A stretch of 64,000 bases of DNA from Phytophthora quininea (GCA_011947345.1 JAAVTG010000179.1:169236-233235), one strand, 5' to 3'; counted from the stretch's first letter, positions 43,311-55,318 are shown. Notes: a model not told the origin generated them from the sequence alone. Numbers and translations are program-made.

Positions 43311-44439
43311 AAAATTCGACAGTTCCGTAACAGTGGACACAAACACGAGCTTTCATGCTACTTCACTGCAGGTTCGCACGAAGAATTTGCTTCTGTGTAT
43401 AATATTTATTCTAATAATTGCTTTGATGAGTTTAAGGGGTTTCACGTGCTACTGAAAGCGCAACGGGTAGTGCTGATTCTCGTGCTAAGAAGCTAGCGAA
43501 GCGTACGTCATCCGCACCACGTCCTGCAATCCCCGCCAACGAGGCTGAAATCGGGGCCCGACGAGAATAACCGTACGAACGCAAGTGAGTTCGACAACAA
43601 AAAGTGTTCACAGCTGATGCTGGTGCTGGACAGGAGCTTCCTCCAAGCCATGGACAACGCGTGATCAACGTGAAGAGGATTGAAGAGAATTCGAGATGGG
43701 GCTTCAAAACACCACTGCAGTCAGCAAAAGCAGCGGGTTAGCTTCGGGGTCGAGACCAAGCAATTGCAGGAATTGCAGGTGACAGCAAAAAATATATGTC
43801 GAGTTCAAGATGCGCCATGGGATGGACACCGAGATCGCTTTTCCGCCTCCACCAACTCTTTCTTAGTTGCTTTCATATACAAATGGTGCGGTTGCCGACG
43901 GCGCCGAGGAAGAAACCAGCCGATGCGTCAGCTTCAGCGAGCAGCGCGGTGCTCTCTCTCTCTTTGCAGGTGTAGGGGTTTTATTGGCGCGAGATCAGCT
44001 CACACACAGTAACGTATTCCATGTAATGATGTTCAATGTTTTATCATAACTATCGGCGATGCAGTTAACACCAACGATGAACATCATGACACAAAATACA
44101 CAAAGCAACAACATATTCGCGAATTCGTCAACGTATTGCTGGACTCGGTTGATCTCTGCTCAATCGATACTGCTGTCACTGCAACTCTCGTTTTCTCCAT
44201 CACTCGTGCTGTCATCATAACCCAAAACTCTTCTTCCTCTTCATCACTCCGGCGATCGCTGCGTCTGCATAAATCCTTGGTACTCGTTCCACAATTCGTT
44301 AGCAACGTATATACGCCAATGCTCACTACTATCAAAATCAAACGGGATCGAGGTATTGCACGCATTTGCAGCACAATCCATTCAAGCCTCGCATCGTGAG
44401 CGCCTAAAATGACGACCCAGATCCTCACGGTTTTGCTGT
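43311..44439. other. Interior of the Harbinger element
   Basis: Short plus-strand coding-like pieces continue to about 43550 (KKLAKRTSSAPRPAIPANEA), probably the tail of the Myb-like protein. The rest shows no clear gene. Confidence 0.35.
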
Positions 44440-45400
44440 CATACAAAAACCGTGGACGGTGATACACGCAAAATCGCGATCTCGATTGTCATCATCTCGT
44501 AATCCATGCAAACGCACAGAACCTTGAACCTCCTCTTGAGGACGCCAATAACACGTTCCACTATATTGCGTGCCTTGGCGTGGCGCAAGTTAAACAGCTC
44601 TTTGGGGTTTTGCGGTCCTCCTGCAGCTCGACGAGACCATTCCTTCAGGTGAAATCGCACTCCACAAAATGGGGTCAATACCTTTTCACTAAGGCCATAT
44701 CCAGCATCTCATAGCACGTAAATTGTCTGGTAATTGGTGAAGCAGGTCGATCTAGAGCAAATCAGACGCATCATGCGCACTCCCTTCAGATCCAACAAAC
44801 ACGAAGCAGACTCATGCTCCAATCGCAGAAAATCAAAATATTTGTTGTGATATAACCCTTATGGTTACGGAATCGAAAAATGGCTTCTTCAGCCACTTTG
44901 ATCTGCTAATGAGTCCCATCTACAGCTCCAAGTGCTTGATCAAAGTGTGGATAAGGTGATGAGAACTAGTCGAGGACAGTTGTGGGGATCGTCATGTCTC
45001 CATGTAGCGCCTGGCAATGGTTTTGACACCACGAATCCGATCCGTAAAATATGACAAATCAAACAACACTTCTTGGGTCTGCAAGTCGCCGCTGTGCCGA
45101 TCCAGTTTAATCCCACGCCCAAGAGCTCGCGCTGGGTACGAACTGTGTCTCAAATCTAAGGTTGGCACCTGTGAAATACTGCGTCAAACGTGTCGGCATT
45201 CATGCGAAAATGGTCACAGAAGAGTCTCGGGTTCGGCGACGCATGAATCGCATCAAAAACCGCCAACCAGCCGCTGTTGTCAGACCCAACAACTGCACGG
45301 TCTTCTCGTGTTCTTCGCTGCGTGATGGGCGGCGGGCACACAGCAACGGCACGCAGACAGCAATGATGAGAAGCAGCCACAGATCATCCATCCAGTCGTT
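44440..45400 (-). mobile_element. PIF/Harbinger DDE transposase remnant
   Basis: Read on the minus strand from about 45330: NSGWLAVFDAIHASPNPRLF, RMNADTFDAVFHRC, then ALGAVDGTH (first catalytic Asp), FRNHKGYITTNILIFCDW, ALDRPASPITRQFTCYEM, and LTPFCGVRFHLKEWSR..NPKELFNLRHAKARNIVERVIGV, the standard C-terminal block. Several stops and frame changes interrupt it, so it is inactive. Together with the Myb/SANT-like gene at 42861 it represents both genes of a Harbinger element. Confidence 0.7.
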
Positions 45401-45559
45401 GCTGTAAGCGAGGGAACCGCGATCAAGATAATGACATGTGGACCACGCGAACACGAACATTGAAATATTATTCTGCTTCCAGCTAGCAAAATAACAACTG
45501 AATATTCAACTCGCCCCAAAACTTGTATTTCAGCGAAGTTATGCTACGCGCGAACATAC

Positions 45560-45990
45560 CCTTCCATACGACTACGCGTAACTTTACGAGTCTATATCTG
45601 CATGCATGCAATGTGCGTAATAGTGTCCTTATATGTTACATATTATATGTCAATTATCACGTGTTGAATAATGTAGTAATGAGTAGATATGTGACATGAT
45701 CATGTGTCTATTATTATAAGCATATTACTGTGCGTATGTGTGGATATAGGTATGTGTCTGTGCTTTCTATCATATGCTTACCAGGGTGTTTATGCATATA
45801 TATGCGACATGATCATGTGGTCGTTATTATTTGCGTATTAGTTCATACGTGTAGATATGGGTACGCACATGTGTAGGCTAACATGTGACTGGCGTACGTT
45901 TATGTTTCTATGGATCTGCACTAATGTGTATACGTATAGAATGTGAGTATGTGCATGTATCACCGAATATAGTGTCCTGGCACCCATCTT
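45560..45990. repeat. Degenerate TATG-rich tandem repeat with ACATGATCATGT palindromes
   Basis: GACATGATCATGTG occurs at 45692-45705 and 45806-45819, a spacing of 114 bp, followed in both cases by similar (T/G)TC(T/G)(A/T)TTATTAT. The whole block is rich in alternating ATGTGT/ATACGT steps. Confidence 0.55.
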
Positions 45991-46607
45991 AAGGGACGTT
46001 CACATCATTGAACTTGACGACGTCGAAGTACAATTCGCGCACTTCGTGGTGTCAATGAAGTACTCGAGTATGATGGCATTTTTAGAGATGCTGGCGGTTG
46101 ATGCGGTGTAAGGTCGTGTTGTATATGGTATTGGTGCGCGTGAGCTATGCGGAATACTCGTCTGCCTGCCGCGGCAGGCGCTGAAGCTCGCGATCCTGAG
46201 CCTCGCATTCTTGGCGGAACCAATTGTTCATAATGTGGTCGATTTCATCCCTTTGAGACATGGGTGGCGTGGAAGCAAATTAAAAATGAACGTTCACAAT
46301 AGATATATCGCTTCGGATAGCACCGGTATGCTCTCCAGTATGCTAAACTTGGGCACGGTGTGGCGGAAACATGTGACTTGATGCAATCTGGAATAGCCCA
46401 CAATACGCTTCTTCGCATCGGTGACCAGGAGGGGTTGTCGGCCAGGATCGGTCCCCTCTTCCTCATCCTCGAGCATACAAATTTGAGGCAAGTCAATTGG
46501 AAGGTCACTCCTACTAAGTGCATCACTATGTCGAAGCCGCTGGCAACACCTCATCAGCAATACGTCAGCACCAGTTGATCCGGTATCCATCTTCATCTTC
46601 GAGTCTA
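45991..46607. other. Region immediately left of the 5S array
   Basis: Minus-strand protein-like pieces: KMDTGSTGADVLLMRCCQRL to PILSEAIYLL-like end (46294-46596) and DEIDHIMNNWFRQECEAQDR (about 46170-46240). The family was not recognised; possibly a transposon fragment. The sequence switches abruptly to 5S spacer at about 46608. Confidence 0.35.
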
Positions 46608-46827
46608 GCGTTGCACTTGCCTCAACGCGTAGATGCGTTTTGTGCCCTCAAACGTTCAAAGCGGACACGTAGAGCCTTCAGGACGGGCGGCTGAAGTTGG
46701 CGCTTCGAAGCCCGCGCGGACCTCTGCCAGCGCACTGATAGTCTTGGCCAAGCACCGCTACGGGTCTAAAGACCACTGTTTGGCCATTTGGTCAGCCATG
46801 GGGCCGCGTGGACCAGCATAGACCTCT

Positions 46828-46945
46828 GTAGACGGCCATCTTAGGATGAGAACACCGTATCCCGTTCGCTCTGCGAAGTTAAGCATCCTCAAGCTCGGGT
46901 AGTACTCAGGTGGGTGACCACTGGGGAAGTCCGGGTGCTGTCTAC
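46828..46945 (+). rRNA. 5S rRNA copy 1
   Basis: 118 nt. The ends GTAGACGGC and GCTGTCTAC pair to form helix I. The internal control region shows AGTTAAGC (box A-like) and GGGTGACCACTGGGGAA (box C-like). Followed by TTT, then TTTT at 46968-46971. First gene of the array; 491 bp to copy 2. Confidence 0.95.
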
Positions 46946-47318
46946 CTTTGCCAACGCTAACTCGATCTTTTGCCGGCGTCCGAGTCCACGTTGCCGACTT
47001 CACGCGGGACCACGGCTTCACATGTACACAAGTCCATACGGCCACACCTTCACATGGCCACAGCTCGCGCGCTGGTTTGATTGGGGTGGCGCCGACGCGC
47101 GTTGCACTTGCCTCAACGCGTAGATGCGTTTTGTGCCCTCAAACGTTCAAAGCGGACACGTAGAGCCTTCAGGACGGGCGGCTGAAGTTGGCGCTTCGAA
47201 GCCCGCGCGGACCTCTGCCAGCGCACTGATAGTCTTGGCCAAGCACCGCTACGGGTCTAAAGACCACTGTTTGGCCATTTGGTCAGCCATGGGGCCGCGT
47301 GGACCAGCATAGACCTCT

Positions 47319-47436
47319 GTAGACGGCCATCTTAGGATGAGAACACCGTATCCCGTTCGCTCTGCGAAGTTAAGCATCCTCAAGCTCGGGTAGTACTCAG
47401 GTGGGTGACCACTGGGGAAGTCCGGGTGCTGTCTAC
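47319..47436 (+). rRNA. 5S rRNA copy 2
   Basis: Identical to copy 1. Class A spacer; unit 492 bp; both downstream T runs are TTT. Confidence 0.95.
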
Positions 47437-47810
47437 CTTTGCCAACGCTAACTCGATCTTTGCCGGCGTCCGAGTCCACGTTGCCGACTTCACGCGGGAC
47501 CACGGCTTCACATGTACACAAGTCCATACGGCCACACCTTCACATGGCCACAGCTCGCGCGCTGGTTTGATTGGGGTGGCGCCGACGCGCGCGTTGCACT
47601 TGCCTCAACGCGTAGATGCGTTTTGTGCCCTCAAACGTTCAAAGCGGACACGTAGAGCCTTCAGGACGGGCGGCTGAAGTTGGCGCTTCGAAGCCCGCGC
47701 GGACCTCTGCCAGCGCACTGATAGTCTTGGCCAAGCACCGCTACGGGTCTAAAGACCACTGTTTGGCCATTTGGTCAGCCATGGGGCCGCGTGGACCAGC
47801 ATAGACCTCT

Positions 47811-47928
47811 GTAGACGGCCATCTTAGGATGAGAACACCGTATCCCGTTCGCTCTGCGAAGTTAAGCATCCTCAAGCTCGGGTAGTACTCAGGTGGGTGA
47901 CCACTGGGGAAGTCCGGGTGCTGTCTAC
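47811..47928 (+). rRNA. 5S rRNA copy 3
   Basis: Identical to copy 1. Class A; unit 493 bp; second T run TTTT. Confidence 0.95.
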
Positions 47929-48303
47929 CTTTGCCAACGCTAACTCGATCTTTTGCCGGCGTCCGAGTCCACGTTGCCGACTTCACGCGGGACCACGGCT
48001 TCACATGTACACAAGTCCATACGGCCACACCTTCACATGGCCACAGCTCGCGCGCTGGTTTGATTGGGGTGGCGCCGACGCGCGCGTTGCACTTGCCTCA
48101 ACGCGTAGATGCGTTTTGTGCCCTCAAACGTTCAAAGCGGACACGTAGAGCCTTCAGGACGGGCGGCTGAAGTTGGCGCTTCGAAGCCCGCGCGGACCTC
48201 TGCCAGCGCACTGATAGTCTTGGCCAAGCACCGCTACGGGTCTAAAGACCACTGTTTGGCCATTTGGTCAGCCATGGGGCCGCGTGGACCAGCATAGACC
48301 TCT

Positions 48304-48421
48304 GTAGACGGCCATCTTAGGATGAGAACACCGTATCCCGTTCGCTCTGCGAAGTTAAGCATCCTCAAGCTCGGGTAGTACTCAGGTGGGTGACCACTGG
48401 GGAAGTCCGGGTGCTGTCTAC
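48304..48421 (+). rRNA. 5S rRNA copy 4
   Basis: Identical to copy 1. Class A; unit 493 bp; second T run TTTT. Confidence 0.95.
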
Positions 48422-48796
48422 CTTTGCCAACGCTAACTCGATCTTTTGCCGGCGTCCGAGTCCACGTTGCCGACTTCACGCGGGACCACGGCTTCACATG
48501 TACACAAGTCCATACGGCCACACCTTCACATGGCCACAGCTCGCGCGCTGGTTTGATTGGGGTGGCGCCGACGCGCGCGTTGCACTTGCCTCAACGCGTA
48601 GATGCGTTTTGTGCCCTCAAACGTTCAAAGCGGACACGTAGAGCCTTCAGGACGGGCGGCTGAAGTTGGCGCTTCGAAGCCCGCGCGGACCTCTGCCAGC
48701 GCACTGATAGTCTTGGCCAAGCACCGCTACGGGTCTAAAGACCACTGTTTGGCCATTTGGTCAGCCATGGGGCCGCGTGGACCAGCATAGACCTCT

Positions 48797-48914
48797 GTAG
48801 ACGGCCATCTTAGGATGAGAACACCGTATCCCGTTCGCTCTGCGAAGTTAAGCATCCTCAAGCTCGGGTAGTACTCAGGTGGGTGACCACTGGGGAAGTC
48901 CGGGTGCTGTCTAC
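48797..48914 (+). rRNA. 5S rRNA copy 5
   Basis: Identical to copy 1. Class A; unit 493 bp; second T run TTTT. Confidence 0.95.
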
Positions 48915-49289
48915 CTTTGCCAACGCTAACTCGATCTTTTGCCGGCGTCCGAGTCCACGTTGCCGACTTCACGCGGGACCACGGCTTCACATGTACACAA
49001 GTCCATACGGCCACACCTTCACATGGCCACAGCTCGCGCGCTGGTTTGATTGGGGTGGCGCCGACGCGCGCGTTGCACTTGCCTCAACGCGTAGATGCGT
49101 TTTGTGCCCTCAAACGTTCAAAGCGGACACGTAGAGCCTTCAGGACGGGCGGCTGAAGTTGGCGCTTCGAAGCCCGCGCGGACCTCTGCCAGCGCACTGA
49201 TAGTCTTGGCCAAGCACCGCTACGGGTCTAAAGACCACTGTTTGGCCATTTGGTCAGCCATGGGGCCGCGTGGACCAGCATAGACCTCT

Positions 49290-49407
49290 GTAGACGGCCA
49301 TCTTAGGATGAGAACACCGTATCCCGTTCGCTCTGCGAAGTTAAGCATCCTCAAGCTCGGGTAGTACTCAGGTGGGTGACCACTGGGGAAGTCCGGGTGC
49401 TGTCTAC
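49290..49407 (+). rRNA. 5S rRNA copy 6
   Basis: Identical to copy 1. Class A; unit 492 bp; both T runs TTT. Confidence 0.95.
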
Positions 49408-49781
49408 CTTTGCCAACGCTAACTCGATCTTTGCCGGCGTCCGAGTCCACGTTGCCGACTTCACGCGGGACCACGGCTTCACATGTACACAAGTCCATAC
49501 GGCCACACCTTCACATGGCCACAGCTCGCGCGCTGGTTTGATTGGGGTGGCGCCGACGCGCGCGTTGCACTTGCCTCAACGCGTAGATGCGTTTTGTGCC
49601 CTCAAACGTTCAAAGCGGACACGTAGAGCCTTCAGGACGGGCGGCTGAAGTTGGCGCTTCGAAGCCCGCGCGGACCTCTGCCAGCGCACTGATAGTCTTG
49701 GCCAAGCACCGCTACGGGTCTAAAGACCACTGTTTGGCCATTTGGTCAGCCATGGGGCCGCGTGGACCAGCATAGACCTCT

Positions 49782-49899
49782 GTAGACGGCCATCTTAGGA
49801 TGAGAACACCGTATCCCGTTCGCTCTGCGAAGTTAAGCATCCTCAAGCTCGGGTAGTACTCAGGTGGGTGACCACTGGGGAAGTCCGGGTGCTGTCTAC
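49782..49899 (+). rRNA. 5S rRNA copy 7
   Basis: Identical to copy 1. Class A; unit 492 bp; both T runs TTT. Confidence 0.95.
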
Positions 49900-50273
49900 C
49901 TTTGCCAACGCTAACTCGATCTTTGCCGGCGTCCGAGTCCACGTTGCCGACTTCACGCGGGACCACGGCTTCACATGTACACAAGTCCATACGGCCACAC
50001 CTTCACATGGCCACAGCTCGCGCGCTGGTTTGATTGGGGTGGCGCCGACGCGCGCGTTGCACTTGCCTCAACGCGTAGATGCGTTTTGTGCCCTCAAACG
50101 TTCAAAGCGGACACGTAGAGCCTTCAGGACGGGCGGCTGAAGTTGGCGCTTCGAAGCCCGCGCGGACCTCTGCCAGCGCACTGATAGTCTTGGCCAAGCA
50201 CCGCTACGGGTCTAAAGACCACTGTTTGGCCATTTGGTCAGCCATGGGGCCGCGTGGACCAGCATAGACCTCT

Positions 50274-50391
50274 GTAGACGGCCATCTTAGGATGAGAACA
50301 CCGTATCCCGTTCGCTCTGCGAAGTTAAGCATCCTCAAGCTCGGGTAGTACTCAGGTGGGTGACCACTGGGGAAGTCCGGGTGCTGTCTAC
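50274..50391 (+). rRNA. 5S rRNA copy 8
   Basis: Identical to copy 1. Class A; unit 492 bp; both T runs TTT. Confidence 0.95.
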
Positions 50392-50765
50392 CTTTGCCAA
50401 CGCTAACTCGATCTTTGCCGGCGTCCGAGTCCACGTTGCCGACTTCACGCGGGACCACGGCTTCACATGTACACAAGTCCATACGGCCACACCTTCACAT
50501 GGCCACAGCTCGCGCGCTGGTTTGATTGGGGTGGCGCCGACGCGCGCGTTGCACTTGCCTCAACGCGTAGATGCGTTTTGTGCCCTCAAACGTTCAAAGC
50601 GGACACGTAGAGCCTTCAGGACGGGCGGCTGAAGTTGGCGCTTCGAAGCCCGCGCGGACCTCTGCCAGCGCACTGATAGTCTTGGCCAAGCACCGCTACG
50701 GGTCTAAAGACCACTGTTTGGCCATTTGGTCAGCCATGGGGCCGCGTGGACCAGCATAGACCTCT

Positions 50766-50883
50766 GTAGACGGCCATCTTAGGATGAGAACACCGTATCC
50801 CGTTCGCTCTGCGAAGTTAAGCATCCTCAAGCTCGGGTAGTACTCAGGTGGGTGACCACTGGGGAAGTCCGGGTGCTGTCTAC
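50766..50883 (+). rRNA. 5S rRNA copy 9
   Basis: Identical to copy 1. Class A; unit 494 bp; the only left-half copy with TTTT directly after the gene and again at the second run. Confidence 0.95.
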
Positions 50884-51259
50884 CTTTTGCCAACGCTAAC
50901 TCGATCTTTTGCCGGCGTCCGAGTCCACGTTGCCGACTTCACGCGGGACCACGGCTTCACATGTACACAAGTCCATACGGCCACACCTTCACATGGCCAC
51001 AGCTCGCGCGCTGGTTTGATTGGGGTGGCGCCGACGCGCGCGTTGCACTTGCCTCAACGCGTAGATGCGTTTTGTGCCCTCAAACGTTCAAAGCGGACAC
51101 GTAGAGCCTTCAGGACGGGCGGCTGAAGTTGGCGCTTCGAAGCCCGCGCGGACCTCTGCCAGCGCACTGATAGTCTTGGCCAAGCACCGCTACGGGTCTA
51201 AAGACCACTGTTTGGCCATTTGGTCAGCCATGGGGCCGCGTGGACCAGCATAGACCTCT

Positions 51260-51377
51260 GTAGACGGCCATCTTAGGATGAGAACACCGTATCCCGTTCG
51301 CTCTGCGAAGTTAAGCATCCTCAAGCTCGGGTAGTACTCAGGTGGGTGACCACTGGGGAAGTCCGGGTGCTGTCTAC
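51260..51377 (+). rRNA. 5S rRNA copy 10
   Basis: Identical to copy 1. Class A; unit 493 bp; second T run TTTT. Confidence 0.95.
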
Positions 51378-51752
51378 CTTTGCCAACGCTAACTCGATCT
51401 TTTGCCGGCGTCCGAGTCCACGTTGCCGACTTCACGCGGGACCACGGCTTCACATGTACACAAGTCCATACGGCCACACCTTCACATGGCCACAGCTCGC
51501 GCGCTGGTTTGATTGGGGTGGCGCCGACGCGCGCGTTGCACTTGCCTCAACGCGTAGATGCGTTTTGTGCCCTCAAACGTTCAAAGCGGACACGTAGAGC
51601 CTTCAGGACGGGCGGCTGAAGTTGGCGCTTCGAAGCCCGCGCGGACCTCTGCCAGCGCACTGATAGTCTTGGCCAAGCACCGCTACGGGTCTAAAGACCA
51701 CTGTTTGGCCATTTGGTCAGCCATGGGGCCGCGTGGACCAGCATAGACCTCT

Positions 51753-51870
51753 GTAGACGGCCATCTTAGGATGAGAACACCGTATCCCGTTCGCTCTGCG
51801 AAGTTAAGCATCCTCAAGCTCGGGTAGTACTCAGGTGGGTGACCACTGGGGAAGTCCGGGTGCTGTCTAC
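51753..51870 (+). rRNA. 5S rRNA copy 11
   Basis: Identical to copy 1. Class A; unit 493 bp; second T run TTTT. Confidence 0.95.
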
Positions 51871-52245
51871 CTTTGCCAACGCTAACTCGATCTTTTGCCG
51901 GCGTCCGAGTCCACGTTGCCGACTTCACGCGGGACCACGGCTTCACATGTACACAAGTCCATACGGCCACACCTTCACATGGCCACAGCTCGCGCGCTGG
52001 TTTGATTGGGGTGGCGCCGACGCGCGCGTTGCACTTGCCTCAACGCGTAGATGCGTTTTGTGCCCTCAAACGTTCAAAGCGGACACGTAGAGCCTTCAGG
52101 ACGGGCGGCTGAAGTTGGCGCTTCGAAGCCCGCGCGGACCTCTGCCAGCGCACTGATAGTCTTGGCCAAGCACCGCTACGGGTCTAAAGACCACTGTTTG
52201 GCCATTTGGTCAGCCATGGGGCCGCGTGGACCAGCATAGACCTCT

Positions 52246-52363
52246 GTAGACGGCCATCTTAGGATGAGAACACCGTATCCCGTTCGCTCTGCGAAGTTAA
52301 GCATCCTCAAGCTCGGGTAGTACTCAGGTGGGTGACCACTGGGGAAGTCCGGGTGCTGTCTAC
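52246..52363 (+). rRNA. 5S rRNA copy 12
   Basis: Identical to copy 1. Class A; unit 493 bp; second T run TTTT. Confidence 0.95.
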
Positions 52364-52738
52364 CTTTGCCAACGCTAACTCGATCTTTTGCCGGCGTCCG
52401 AGTCCACGTTGCCGACTTCACGCGGGACCACGGCTTCACATGTACACAAGTCCATACGGCCACACCTTCACATGGCCACAGCTCGCGCGCTGGTTTGATT
52501 GGGGTGGCGCCGACGCGCGCGTTGCACTTGCCTCAACGCGTAGATGCGTTTTGTGCCCTCAAACGTTCAAAGCGGACACGTAGAGCCTTCAGGACGGGCG
52601 GCTGAAGTTGGCGCTTCGAAGCCCGCGCGGACCTCTGCCAGCGCACTGATAGTCTTGGCCAAGCACCGCTACGGGTCTAAAGACCACTGTTTGGCCATTT
52701 GGTCAGCCATGGGGCCGCGTGGACCAGCATAGACCTCT

Positions 52739-52856
52739 GTAGACGGCCATCTTAGGATGAGAACACCGTATCCCGTTCGCTCTGCGAAGTTAAGCATCCT
52801 CAAGCTCGGGTAGTACTCAGGTGGGTGACCACTGGGGAAGTCCGGGTGCTGTCTAC
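52739..52856 (+). rRNA. 5S rRNA copy 13
   Basis: Identical to copy 1. Class A; unit 493 bp; second T run TTTT. Confidence 0.95.
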
Positions 52857-53231
52857 CTTTGCCAACGCTAACTCGATCTTTTGCCGGCGTCCGAGTCCAC
52901 GTTGCCGACTTCACGCGGGACCACGGCTTCACATGTACACAAGTCCATACGGCCACACCTTCACATGGCCACAGCTCGCGCGCTGGTTTGATTGGGGTGG
53001 CGCCGACGCGCGCGTTGCACTTGCCTCAACGCGTAGATGCGTTTTGTGCCCTCAAACGTTCAAAGCGGACACGTAGAGCCTTCAGGACGGGCGGCTGAAG
53101 TTGGCGCTTCGAAGCCCGCGCGGACCTCTGCCAGCGCACTGATAGTCTTGGCCAAGCACCGCTACGGGTCTAAAGACCACTGTTTGGCCATTTGGTCAGC
53201 CATGGGGCCGCGTGGACCAGCATAGACCTCT

Positions 53232-53349
53232 GTAGACGGCCATCTTAGGATGAGAACACCGTATCCCGTTCGCTCTGCGAAGTTAAGCATCCTCAAGCTC
53301 GGGTAGTACTCAGGTGGGTGACCACTGGGGAAGTCCGGGTGCTGTCTAC
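53232..53349 (+). rRNA. 5S rRNA copy 14
   Basis: Identical to copy 1. Class A; unit 493 bp; second T run TTTT. Confidence 0.95.
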
Positions 53350-53724
53350 CTTTGCCAACGCTAACTCGATCTTTTGCCGGCGTCCGAGTCCACGTTGCCG
53401 ACTTCACGCGGGACCACGGCTTCACATGTACACAAGTCCATACGGCCACACCTTCACATGGCCACAGCTCGCGCGCTGGTTTGATTGGGGTGGCGCCGAC
53501 GCGCGCGTTGCACTTGCCTCAACGCGTAGATGCGTTTTGTGCCCTCAAACGTTCAAAGCGGACACGTAGAGCCTTCAGGACGGGCGGCTGAAGTTGGCGC
53601 TTCGAAGCCCGCGCGGACCTCTGCCAGCGCACTGATAGTCTTGGCCAAGCACCGCTACGGGTCTAAAGACCACTGTTTGGCCATTTGGTCAGCCATGGGG
53701 CCGCGTGGACCAGCATAGACCTCT

Positions 53725-53842
53725 GTAGACGGCCATCTTAGGATGAGAACACTGTATCCCGTTCGCTCTGCGAAGTTAAGCATCCTCAAGCTCGGGTAGT
53801 ACTCAGGTGGGTGACCACTGGGGAAGTCCGGGTGCTGTCTAC
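53725..53842 (+). rRNA. 5S rRNA copy 15, C29T variant
   Basis: Carries C to T at nucleotide 29 (ACACTG instead of ACACCG). Class A; unit 493 bp; second T run TTTT. Confidence 0.95.
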
Positions 53843-54217
53843 CTTTGCCAACGCTAACTCGATCTTTTGCCGGCGTCCGAGTCCACGTTGCCGACTTCAC
53901 GCGGGACCACGGCTTCACATGTACACAAGTCCATACGGCCACACCTTCACATGGCCACAGCTCGCGCGCTGGTTTGATTGGGGTGGCGCCGACGCGCGCG
54001 TTGCACTTGCCTCAACGCGTAGATGCGTTTTGTGCCCTCAAACGTTCAAAGCGGACACGTAGAGCCTTCAGGACGGGCGGCTGAAGTTGGCGCTTCGAAG
54101 CCCGCGCGGACCTCTGCCAGCGCACTGATAGTCTTGGCCAAGCACCGCTACGGGTCTAAAGACCACTGTTTGGCCATTTGGTCAGCCATGGGGCCGCGTG
54201 GACCAGCATAGACCTCT

Positions 54218-54335
54218 GTAGACGGCCATCTTAGGATGAGAACACCGTATCCCGTTCGCTCTGCGAAGTTAAGCATCCTCAAGCTCGGGTAGTACTCAGG
54301 TGGGTGACCACTGGGGAAGTCCGGGTGCTGTCTAC
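54218..54335 (+). rRNA. 5S rRNA copy 16
   Basis: Majority sequence. Class A; unit 490 bp, 2 bp shorter because GCGCGCG before TTGCACTT is GCGCG; both T runs TTT. Confidence 0.95.
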
Positions 54336-54707
54336 CTTTGCCAACGCTAACTCGATCTTTGCCGGCGTCCGAGTCCACGTTGCCGACTTCACGCGGGACC
54401 ACGGCTTCACATGTACACAAGTCCATACGGCCACACCTTCACATGGCCACAGCTCGCGCGCTGGTTTGATTGGGGTGGCGCCGACGCGCGTTGCACTTGC
54501 CTCAACGCGTAGATGCGTTTTGTGCCCTCAAACGTTCAAAGCGGACACGTAGAGCCTTCAGGACGGGCGGCTGAAGTTGGCGCTTCGAAGCCCGCGCGGA
54601 CCTCTGCCAGCGCACTGATAGTCTTGGCCAAGCACCGCTACGGGTCTAAAGACCACTGTTTGGCCATTTGGTCAGCCATGGGGCCGCGTGGACCAGCATA
54701 GACCTCT

Positions 54708-54825
54708 GTAGACGGCCATCTTAGGATGAGAACACCGTATCCCGTTCGCTCTGCGAAGTTAAGCATCCTCAAGCTCGGGTAGTACTCAGGTGGGTGACCA
54801 CTGGGGAAGTCCGGGTGCTGTCTAC
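54708..54825 (+). rRNA. 5S rRNA copy 17
   Basis: Majority sequence. Class A; unit 493 bp; second T run TTTT. Confidence 0.95.
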
Positions 54826-55200
54826 CTTTGCCAACGCTAACTCGATCTTTTGCCGGCGTCCGAGTCCACGTTGCCGACTTCACGCGGGACCACGGCTTCA
54901 CATGTACACAAGTCCATACGGCCACACCTTCACATGGCCACAGCTCGCGCGCTGGTTTGATTGGGGTGGCGCCGACGCGCGCGTTGCACTTGCCTCAACG
55001 CGTAGATGCGTTTTGTGCCCTCAAACGTTCAAAGCGGACACGTAGAGCCTTCAGGACGGGCGGCTGAAGTTGGCGCTTCGAAGCCCGCGCGGACCTCTGC
55101 CAGCGCACTGATAGTCTTGGCCAAGCACCGCTACGGGTCTAAAGACCACTGTTTGGCCATTTGGTCAGCCATGGGGCCGCGTGGACCAGCATAGACCTCT

Positions 55201-55318
55201 GTAGACGGCCATCTTAGGATGAGAACACCGTATCCCGTTCGCTCTGCGAAGTTAAGCATCCTCAAGCTCGGGTAGTACTCAGGTGGGTGACCACTGGGGA
55301 AGTCCGGGTGCTGTCTAC
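55201..55318 (+). rRNA. 5S rRNA copy 18
   Basis: Majority sequence. Class A; unit 492 bp; both T runs TTT. Confidence 0.95.
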
